64,000 nt of DNA, taken from positions 1,178,001-1,242,000 of the forward strand of contig OV277871.1 of assembly GCA_922989275.2 (NCBI GenBank). Reading direction: 5' to 3'. The translations under genes were made by a program, and so were the position numbers. This DNA comes from Gari tellinella. Lineage: Eukaryota > Mollusca > Bivalvia > Cardiida > Psammobiidae. Positions 61,101 to 64,000 of this stretch are shown one piece after another (positions within the stretch are counted from its first letter, which is position 1; each line of letters starts with the position of its first letter). Under the pieces are notes generated by a model. The model had not been told where the DNA came from. It worked only from the letters and a program-made list of their open reading frames with translations, and searched no databases.

Positions 61101-62954
61101 GTCTCAAGTTAATACCTTTCATAGTTATTGAGAAATTTCATTTACAAATCTTAGTCAAAGCAAGGGCATTAACTCTGAAATGACAAATCCAAGGGTTACC
61201 TGCCTTGTATTAAGCCCTTTTGATACTGAATGAGGGTTCAACTTTACAAAAAAAAATATTTTTTTTATAGTTATTGGGAAATTTCATTTACAAATTCTAA
61301 GTTAAAACCAAGGGCAATAACTCTGGAATAACAAATCCCAGTGTTACTTGCCTTGTTGTAATGAATTCCCTTTTGATACTGAACATATGTTTCAATCTTT
61401 AAGTTAATAACTTTGATAGTTAATTCGAAATTTCATTAATAAATTTTAATTAAAAATAATAAGGGGCAATAACTCTGGAATGACAAATCCCAGGGTTACC
61501 TGTCTTGCTGTAATGAGTTTCCTTTTGATAATAAACGAGTATTCAAAGTTTCAAGTTAATAATTATCTTTGATACTTATTGAGAAAGTTCATTTAGAAAT
61601 TCAAAATGAGGGCAATAACTCTGGAATGATAAATTCTAGTTAAGTCTTGAAACTTAATATTTGACTATTTAGCATTGTTTTTGACAATGCAATGAATAAT
61701 CCTGGCCTTACCATCAGACTCTGATTGAGATGAGTCTTCCTCCATCTCCTGTTCTGTACGTACATCACCTATCACCAATGGTGAGTTATCTCTCTTTTCT
61801 TCAACAATTTTTGCTCTTCTTGGCACATCACTTATATCATCTATTTCTACAGAAGCATCCTTTCCTGGCATAATAACTTTTCTTTTTACAGGTATTTCTT
61901 CCACCTCATCCTCATTAGAAAGGTTTGATTTCCTCCTTTTGAAAATAGCTGCTCTTTTCTCTTTTGTTGCATCTACTTTATTATTTGTATTGGTATTTCT
62001 CAAATGGGCACTCTCCTTAGCATTATCATTTTCACCTACAGCTGAACCAACACCTGTATCCACAGAATACTTTGGAGTTTCAGATTTTTTAGCAATGGTT
62101 TTTGAAGTTTTCTTTTCTGTATTGCTGTTCTGTTTGATATTCCCTCTAGTTACCCTCTTTGACTGCCTGTGACTTTCAATGTTATCTACTTTGTTCAACT
62201 TCTGTTTTTCCTGATGGTGAACAACTGACTTCATTGTTTCACTGGTGTCCCTGTCAGCTGGTTTCACCGTCCCTGTTGTTTCAGTCGTTGTCACAGCCAT
62301 ACTCTGATCCTTCAGTGACAGTTCAATTGCATACTGTAAATCTTTATCATCTGACAAACTAGTCCAATCTCCCTCCTGAATCTCCTGAACACTTTTCTCT
62401 TCACAGCTATCAGTACCACTTTTATCATCATCATCTTCACTGGAAACAGAATCATCAATTTCTATCACTGGTCTGAACGTTTCACGGTCATCATTATTGA
62501 TCTTTCCCTCAACAAATCTGATACCATCCCCCTTACTGTCCTCTTCTTTTCCTCCCTCTCCCTTATCCACACTAACCTTTTCCATAACCTTCTGAGCACT
62601 TGGTCGTAGGAAATCTATATCTTTCAGCTCATCATTATCACTGCTTTCTATCAGTTCATCAGTACAACTTGACTCTTCAGAAACTACAAAACCCTTCCCT
62701 TCATCTCTATCCATCTCTCCTTTTGACATGTCCTTTTTCTTTTTAAGTCCTTTGATGAGAATATAATGAGATAGGTCATCGGACACTACTCTTTGTGATT
62801 GTATGTCCACTCCATAGTAGTTCTTCTCATACTGTTTTCTCAGGTTTTTGGTCTGTCGTTGGTTTAGCTCTTTTCGGACCTCCTCAAGTCTGGTATTGAG
62901 TTTGTTATATTTCAGCAGTTTTGCCATTTGGAAGTTGGAGAAATCCTTGGAGTC
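44462..62954 (-). CDS. ERCC5: ERCC5 (XPG) DNA repair endonuclease, 5'-partial, ten exons
   Basis: Structure-specific flap endonuclease that makes the 3' incision in nucleotide excision repair, working in the nucleus with TFIIH, XPA, RPA and PCNA. Exons (minus strand): 62954-61712, 60413-60301, 59396-58920, 58200-58081, 54161-53974, 52303-52133, 50410-50322, 48597-48495, 46868-46784 and 46144-44462. They sum to 4272 nt (1423 residues) in one frame. Visible parts in order: end of the N-terminal arm, spacer with a UIM-like motif and a TFIIH-binding motif, XPG-I nuclease region with its acidic residues, helix-turn-helix region, PCNA-binding motif, and a long basic-acidic tail. The N domain with the first catalytic residues lies beyond 64000. 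Human XPG has 1186 residues; this protein would be longer because of its tail. Introns are packed with MITEs. No poly(A) signal was fixed. Confidence 0.97.
46173..46560 (+). mobile_element. HpA copy interrupted by HpK in an ERCC5 intron
   Basis: TTAACCCAATACTCCATAAA is cut by HpK, then resumes near 46443 with TTTTTATTTATACCTCC, GTATACAGTCATGC and CTAGCAGATGG. The HpA hairpin itself is lost. Its left end lies about 30 bp from the last ERCC5 exon. Confidence 0.7.
46195..46440. mobile_element. HpK MITE, TA-flanked, carrying core 1
   Basis: CTGTAAAACAGGTATTTTTC at the left, GCGAATAAAACCGGTTTTACAG at the right, TA on both sides. Inside, a core-1 hairpin (apex GTGCCTTAAGGCAC) with HpA-like flank TTTTCAAAACTAG. 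A third kind of end around core 1. Confidence 0.75.
46784..46868 (-). CDS. ERCC5: ERCC5 exon after the AT-AC intron
   Basis: 85 nt. No AG acceptor is available in frame: TGA lies just upstream. Instead the intron ends TTAC|CTTTGCC. The CA left by the previous exon plus C makes His, giving [11 protein letters not shown], which aligns with human IREFCQRYFGW. It then reads [20 protein letters not shown]. The donor after 46784 is GTAATT. The intron side shows CCTTGAC, a U12 branch-site match, about 10 nt before the acceptor. Confidence 0.93.
46932..47175 (-). mobile_element. HpA reverse copy in the AT-AC intron
   Basis: TTAACCCATTTCCCAATAGC to CATGGGGTAATGGATTAA; shortened hairpin (AGAATGCGCCTGCTTTACTC). 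It begins 64 bp from the exon at 46784-46868. Confidence 0.8.
47350..47542. mobile_element. HpH MITE, first copy
   Basis: CAGGGCTCAAGATAAG to TTATCTGGAGCTCTG with a 30-nt-arm hairpin around CCTATGGTGTTACTACTCAT. TAAAG flanks both sides, a possible 5-bp target duplication. Confidence 0.65.
47691..48155 (+). mobile_element. Outer HpA copy split at a left-arm TTAA
   Basis: TTAACCCATTACTCCATAGA ... TACTCAG, then the inner copy, then GTTATTCCTCCACTGAAG and a complete hairpin (short apex GTAAAGCATTCTGC). The split lies at the TTAATTTATTCC site of the HpA consensus. Confidence 0.8.
47718..47969 (+). mobile_element. Inner HpA copy
   Basis: TTAACCCATTCCCCCATAAA to GGCTATGGGGTAATGGGTTAA; apex GTGCCTTATGGCGC. 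Nested in the HpA copy at 47691-48155. Confidence 0.88.
48206..48457 (+). mobile_element. HpA hairpin MITE next to the U12 donor
   Basis: TTAATCCATTACCCCATAAA to GGCTATGGGGTAATGGGTTAA; perfect apex GCGCCTTAAGGCGC. Ends 38 bp from the exon at 48495-48597. Confidence 0.92.
48495..48597 (-). CDS. ERCC5: ERCC5 exon before the AT-AC intron
   Basis: 103 nt, acceptor GTACTAG before 48597. It completes Gly, then [20 protein letters not shown] and [12 protein letters not shown], aligning with human [20 protein letters not shown] and LWGKPDLDKIRE. It ends with CA, followed by ATATCC rather than GT. HpA copies stand about 40 bp away on both sides. Confidence 0.95.
48638..49106 (-). mobile_element. Outer reverse HpA copy split at its hairpin apex
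   Basis: TTAACCCAATACCCCATAGC ... AGCAGAATGTTCC | inner copy | GGCACATTCTGTTTTACTTT ... GCGTATTAATGGGTTAA. Joining the halves through TTAA restores a normal apex. Confidence 0.9.
48718..48961 (-). mobile_element. Inner HpA copy at the outer apex TTAA
   Basis: TTAACCCATTAACCCATAGC to TATGGGGTAAAGGGTTAA, same orientation as its host. Its own hairpin has a shortened apex (ATGCACCTATTCTGC). Confidence 0.9.
49103..49258 (-). mobile_element. HpA right-half copy chained to the preceding one
   Basis: Begins TTAAGGCTTATTCTGCTG at the end of the outer copy and continues to a GGGCATATTTAA end. A second half-element in a row. Confidence 0.75.
49254..49440 (+). mobile_element. HpB MITE, diverged
   Basis: TTAACTCATTGAACTCTATGG, GTACATTTGTTCTACGCAAAC, core-2 hairpin with apex GTGCTCCAAAGGAGCCC. 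The right flank is degraded. Confidence 0.65.
50085..50160. repeat. Core-2 hairpin (B type)
   Basis: GTAAACAGTGTAGACCCAGAT, apex CAGCTCCTAAAAGAACTG, arm TCTGATCAGGATCTGTATTG. Confidence 0.7.
50322..50410 (-). CDS. ERCC5: ERCC5 exon, SWWEAAQ segment
   Basis: 89 nt, acceptor CAATTCCAG before 50410, donor GTGATA after 50322. With AG from the previous exon it reads [13 protein letters not shown] and [14 protein letters not shown], aligning with human SEWWHEAQ and KKKLRTLQLTPG. Confidence 0.95.
50489..50682. mobile_element. HpH MITE, second copy
   Basis: CAGGGCTCCAGATGAGAG to TTATCTGGAGCCCTG; hairpin with apex ATCGTCTCGAAGAGACGAT. Same family as 47350-47542. Confidence 0.75.
50864..51075 (-). 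mobile_element. HpA reverse copy without a right hairpin arm
   Basis: TTAACCCTTTACTTTGTTTC to TATGAGGTAAAGGATTAA; the hairpin is reduced to GTAAAGCAGAACCTACTTT. Confidence 0.8.
51072..51409 (+). mobile_element. HpA copy followed by an extra right half
   Basis: A full copy (TTAA 51072 to 51326, apex GCACCTTAAGGTGC) is followed at its terminal TTAA by GGCGCATTCTGCTTTACTTT and a second right end to TTAA 51406-51409. This is the pattern left by insertion at a hairpin apex, here without the outer left half. Confidence 0.8.
51501..51746. mobile_element. HpE hairpin MITE, complete
   Basis: CAGTGGAGAATGTGTTATTC to AACAGATTCTCCACTG, flanked by TA, as in Tc1/mariner-type MITEs. Ends match over about 29 bp. 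Core-2 apex GACGCCGGGTAACCCGGCGTC (about 51586-51606). Confidence 0.9.
51821..52090 (+). mobile_element. SINE with a tRNA-Cys-like head
   Basis: 51821-51893 folds like a tRNA: A box TAGCTCAGTGGTAGAGC, anticodon loop TTGCAGT (GCA, Cys), B box GGTTCAATCCC. Anticodon and T stems contain mismatches and the acceptor ends do not pair well. A body follows without a gap (CTTGGCGCTCAGGAATTC, GTGTCAGGATAAAGTGACCG), so this is a SINE rather than a working tRNA gene. Confidence 0.7.
52133..52303 (-). CDS. ERCC5: ERCC5 exon, helix-turn-helix nuclease region
   Basis: 171 nt, acceptor ATCTTGTAG before 52303, donor GTGAAT after 52133. It contains [20 protein letters not shown] and [11 protein letters not shown], aligning with human [27 protein letters not shown] carries a metal-binding Asp of the FEN/XPG family. 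The following GxGxxxA DNA-backbone motif is present. The acceptor is only 18 bp from the transposon at 52322. Confidence 0.97.
52322..53265. mobile_element. 944-bp TA-flanked element with ATCGTTACAAGCGAT repeats
   Basis: TACAGTAAACTCCGCTTA at the left and ACAAGTGGAGTTTACTGTA at the right are inverted. TA at both ends suggests Tc1/mariner-pogo. Near the ends ATCGTTACAAGCGATAT-like words recur (52366, 53111, 53134, 53213, 53226, 53241). No transposase remains. It lies immediately upstream of an ERCC5 acceptor. Confidence 0.75.
53395..53462. repeat. Hairpin with 26-nt arms
   Basis: TTTGCTATAGTCCGTTTCTGC and GCAGAAACGGACATTAACAAA, loop of about 16 nt. Unlike the two main cores. Confidence 0.7.
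53540..53905 (+). mobile_element. HpB right flank interrupted by an HpA copy
   Basis: CATAAAAGGACTAGA | TTAACCC ... TTAA | TTTGAAAACTGGAATTTTCC: the two sides are the HpB right-flank motif GGACTAGACTAAATTGAAAAC. The HpA copy (53606-53857) has apex GTGCCTTAAGGCAC. Confidence 0.75.
53974..54161 (-). CDS. ERCC5: ERCC5 exon, XPG-I catalytic region
   Basis: 188 nt, acceptor CTTGTTTCAG before 54161, donor GTGAGT after 53974. It reads [20 protein letters not shown], then [14 protein letters not shown] and [20 protein letters not shown] and TDDSD hold the acidic metal ligands of the FEN1/XPG family (equivalent to human E789/E791 and D812), so the catalytic site is intact. Starts in phase 0; two bases carry over to the next exon. 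Confidence 0.98.
55046..56641 (+). mobile_element. 5'-truncated LINE (L1/Tx1-like) with poly(A) tail
   Basis: Holds the C-terminal part of ORF2 and a 3' UTR ending in AATAAAGAGTTA and about 14 A. AACGTTT occurs just before (55039-55045) and just after the tail (56642-56648), a possible target duplication. A core-2-like hairpin (ACAGTGGGGACCCTGATC, apex TTCCTTACGGAGC) lies in the 3' UTR at about 56174-56236. Confidence 0.75.
55119..56102 (+). CDS. C-terminal fragment of a LINE ORF2 protein
   Basis: 327 codons, uninterrupted, starting at the first in-frame ATG of the truncated copy. The layout FWKDVLKSY ... [12 protein letters not shown] ... [17 protein letters not shown] is that of the region after the reverse transcriptase domain in L1/Tx1-like LINEs. 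A zinc-ribbon motif, [18 protein letters not shown] (about residues 209-226), matches the zf-RVT type. The catalytic YxDD-containing domain is absent, so it cannot act alone. An open frame suggests recent insertion. AT-rich codon use differs from the ERCC5 exons around it. Confidence 0.8.
   Translation: MPKTNNKFWKDVLKSYTSYLKALPVNNKEECLKCPLFYNSNIQLGDKSIFLKSWYEKGIRFVNDLYINKKVLTLKEFESIYKIKANCLHFIGVTKIVSTYLNTFCCNESDNELQLPFIPHLYDRVLKTKSGSRVFYDILNVNNAEPTSKAKWNSLYDFTQTQWKLFYSIPFETTKDSNLQWLQVRILHRLLPVNKYLATLKLRDNDLCPLCNIHPETLSHLFFYCDKTQIFLKQVETILNTINVNIQFTETSMIFGEKCEKITLLNLYIKQYIYSTRNYINAINLNYFKKHLERNIEANKLSSENKMSIEKFENKWEIVRGVYMAIT
57340..57785 (+). repeat. Degenerate tandem array, ~140-170 bp units
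   Basis: CTGCAATGCAATATGCTG, ATGCAATGCAACATGCTGC and CTGCAAAGCAACATGCTTT mark three units, with GGTCAAGGTCACCAAACTG between. Lies in an ERCC5 intron. Confidence 0.6.
57794..57999. mobile_element. HpF MITE
   Basis: CAGTAGAACCTCTCTATTAC to ACAGAAGTTTTACTG, flanked by TA; hairpin with apex GCACCTTTAGGAGC. About 80 bp inside the intron after the exon at 58081-58200. Confidence 0.85.
58081..58200 (-). CDS. ERCC5: ERCC5 exon, end of spacer
   Basis: 120 nt, 40 codons in phase 0, acceptor TTATTTCAG before 58200, donor GTAGGC after 58081. It reads [20 protein letters not shown] and [13 protein letters not shown], aligning with the human coiled segment [20 protein letters not shown]. A helical lead into the catalytic XPG-I region. 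Confidence 0.95.
58470..58912. mobile_element. HpF MITE split by HpB, abutting a splice donor
   Basis: CAATAAACCCCCTCTATCAT ... GGCTGC | HpB | AGCAAGTTGAAAATAAAAC ... GTCATTATAGAGGTGGTTATACTG. Its last base, 58912, is two bases from the GTGAGT donor (58919-58914) of the exon at 58920-59396. Confidence 0.85.
58537..58787 (+). mobile_element. Complete HpB MITE inserted at TTAA in HpF
   Basis: 251 bp, TTAACCCTTTGAACCCTAGT to AGGGAGGAAAGAGTTAA; core-2 hairpin with perfect apex GGGCTCCGAAAGGAGCCC. Taking it out leaves GCTGCTTAAAGCAAG, the HpF core, which shows that TTAA is the target duplication. Confidence 0.92.
58920..59396 (-). CDS. ERCC5: ERCC5 exon, acidic spacer with a Q-P-rich repeat
   Basis: 477 nt, 159 codons in phase 0, acceptor CATTAAAAG before 59396, donor GTGAGT after 58920. 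The first third consists of short repeats: SPVIQP (18-nt unit, three copies near 59290-59345) and longer S-A-I-Q-S-K-E-P-type units. The rest is acidic ([19 protein letters not shown]). Human XPG has an acidic spacer in this place with little sequence likeness. The repeat suggests slippage growth inside the coding sequence. Confidence 0.9.
59482..59725 (+). mobile_element. HpA hairpin MITE
   Basis: CTAACCCATTACCCTATAAA to CTATAGGTTAATGGGTTAA; apex GGGCTTTAAGATGC. Confidence 0.82.
59782..59915. mobile_element. HpE deletion derivative without the hairpin
   Basis: 134 bp, CAGTGGAGAATCTGTTATTC to AACAGATTCTCCACTG, TA on both sides. Keeps both ends and the GTTTAAACGCAAACGCA and GCGTAAACGCGTTTATTGGG boxes, but has no core 2. 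Confidence 0.88.
59993..60244 (+). mobile_element. HpA hairpin MITE
   Basis: TTAACCCATTACCCCATAGA to CTATGGAGTAAAGGGTTAA; apex GTGCCTTAAGGTAC. About 57 bp from the exon at 60301-60413. Confidence 0.88.
60301..60413 (-). CDS. ERCC5: ERCC5 exon with the TFIIH-binding motif
   Basis: 113 nt, acceptor TTTATTTCAG before 60413, donor GTAAAC after 60301. With the G of the previous exon it reads [20 protein letters not shown] and ends [24 protein letters not shown] aligns with human SESDGSFIEV. An acidic stretch with Phe and Val three apart is the pattern that binds the PH domain of TFIIH p62/Tfb1 in Rad2 and related factors. Confidence 0.95.
60489..60730 (-). mobile_element. HpA reverse copy
   Basis: TTAACCCTTTACTCCATAGC to CTATGGAGTAAAGGGTTAA; shortened apex AGAAGGCACATTCT. 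Confidence 0.85.
60727..60930 (+). mobile_element. HpB copy sharing the HpA TTAA
   Basis: TTAACACGTTTATCCCTAGCC, then ATGCAAACTGTGTAGACCCAG, apex AGGTCCTAAAGGAGACCT, then AACCCTAAATGGTCC. The right end is lost. Confidence 0.7.
60990..61640 (-). repeat. ~148-bp tandem array in the first visible ERCC5 intron
   Basis: AATAACTCTGAAATGACAAA-like words at about 61018, 61167, 61317, 61470 and 61613 mark units 143-153 bp apart with TTTGATAC and AGAAATTTCATT boxes. The array ends about 70 bp from the exon at 61712. Confidence 0.75.
61712..62954 (-). CDS. ERCC5: ERCC5 exon, conserved arm and long spacer
   Basis: 1243 nt, acceptor AATTGTGACAG before 62954, donor GTAAGG after 61712; starts in phase 0, leaves one base. 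The first 70 residues are the conserved arm: [18 protein letters not shown] and [15 protein letters not shown] match human DDFSQYQLKGLLKKNYLN and [15 protein letters not shown]. The rest is acidic spacer with lysine-rich stretches. [16 protein letters not shown] (about 62307-62356) fits the ubiquitin-interacting-motif pattern. The preceding exon is not in the window. Confidence 0.97.
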
Positions 62955-63054
62955 CTGTCACAATTAGAAAAAAAGAGAAATGTTTCTGCTAGTTTCAGAC
63001 ATACTTAGTCCTGGACTTCAGATAAGGGAAGTACATTGTATTTGAAACAAGAGC

Positions 63055-64000
63055 CCATTAACAAGAGCCCAATGGGCTCTAAGGCGCCCACCAGAGTACA
63101 AAGTTCCCAGATTTAAATAGACTTATCACTAAAAGTGATTAATACTCCCACTAGCACCTTGTTACGAGAAACAAAAAGTGTCAGGATATGTTGATGTGTG
63201 TACTCCATATGAACTAGAGGGTTCATAAGCCTTTTCTATGATTTGACCTAATGACATACTTTTTGAACAGACATAACTCGTAATCATGCACTACCTAGAT
63301 TTTGTCAAGGTGATTATTTTGAGCAAGTTTCGTGAATTTGGAGCTAAAAATAAGGCACCTAAAGTGTTCAGAAGCCTTTTTTATGACTTGACCTACTGAC
63401 CTACTTTTTAATTCAGATATAACCCATACTCACAATTTACCTAGATTTTGTCAAAGTAATCAATCTGTCATGGTTTCATAGAATTAGGGCAAAAGATGTG
63501 GGCCCTAGAGTACTTTGAAGTTTTTCCTATGATTTGACCTACTGACCCACTTTTTGATGCCAAGTAATCCATATTACTACATTGCCTAGATTTGGTCAAG
63601 GTGGTCATTCTAAGCAAGTTTTAGGAAAATTTGACTAAAAATATGGCCACTGAAGTGGCAAAAAGGTTTTTCTGCAATTTGACCTACTGAACTATTTTAT
63701 GACCCAACAGGACCTATATTCATGTATGACCTAAAATTTATCAAGGAAATGACACTGACACAATCTAAGATATAGCCAAAAGTATGACTTCTAGAAGGTT
63801 CTTTGCTTTCAAATCGATATTACCGAACATGGAAAATGACCACGCCCTCTGGCAGCCATGTTTTTTTTGGATCAAAATTCTTTGAACAACTTTTAAAAGT
63901 CTACCCATTAAGAAACATGTTGGTGAAACACAAATTGAAATCTGACCAGCAGTTTCTGAGAAGAAGATTTTTCTAGATATTGTGCATGGTTACCATGTTA
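63055..64000 (-). repeat. Array element with 145-bp units, running off the right edge
   Basis: Begins AACAAGAGCCCAATGGGCTC. Units with TATGATTTGACCTACTGACC at about 63237, 63382, 63528 and 63672 are 144-146 bp apart. They are inverse relatives of the array at 33905-34685. Lies in the ERCC5 intron upstream of 62954. Confidence 0.75.

Noticed and set aside
62955..64000. Search for the next upstream ERCC5 exon (MPEES-type segment)
   Set aside because: Nothing matching was found; the interval is a short unique stretch followed by the 145-bp array, so the exon lies beyond the window.

Overview
The window is animal nuclear DNA, AT-rich, intron-rich and packed with small transposons. The best guess is a bivalve mollusc, probably a heterodont clam or mussel. 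That rests on an animal-type ERCC5 gene with long introns, tRNA-derived SINEs of the kind common in molluscs, and arrays of about 145 and 320 bp carried in dispersed elements. Species cannot be fixed from the sequence alone. Nothing bacterial, plasmid-like or CRISPR-like is present.

Two genes can be supported, both on the minus strand. (1) ERCC5/XPG, the 3' incision endonuclease of nucleotide excision repair, fills 44.46-62.95 kb. Ten exons were placed by splice sites. They total 4272 nt, join in one frame without a stop and end at a TAG at 44462. The N-terminal nuclease half lies beyond the right edge. The intron between 48494 and 46869 has the full signature of a minor-spliceosome AT-AC intron. 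The last exon encodes an unusually long acidic, lysine-rich tail. (2) An unidentified gene is represented by two convincing exons (2147-2318 and 5837-5986), two weaker ones that join them in frame (15407-15459 and 17011-17063) and one more at 25608-25747. I do not recognise the protein.

Most of the rest is short non-autonomous DNA transposons, each with a long near-perfect hairpin in its middle (more than 50 hairpins by eye). Family names here are mine. HpA, HpB, HpC and HpD are flanked by TTAA; HpE, HpF and HpK by TA; HpJ by a 6-bp duplication. Two hairpin cores recur inside elements whose ends are unrelated: core 1 (HpA, HpF, HpJ, HpK) and core 2 (HpB, HpC, HpD, HpE). Elements are nested in each other, often at a TTAA and several times exactly at the apex of another copy's hairpin.

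Layout: 0-6 kb, two exons of the unknown gene among HpA copies and a promoter-like E2F plus double-CRE site; 6-27 kb, dense HpA/B/C/F/J nests with scattered exons; 27-40 kb, larger elements carrying tandem arrays, and SINE-like repeats; 38.9-42.3 kb, a 3.4 kb element with perfect 31-bp inverted ends and about 18 scattered copies of one short motif; 44-63 kb, ERCC5, whose introns are saturated with the same hairpin elements, in places within a few bases of splice sites, plus a hAT-like element containing a LINE fragment; 63-64 kb, start of another 145-bp array.
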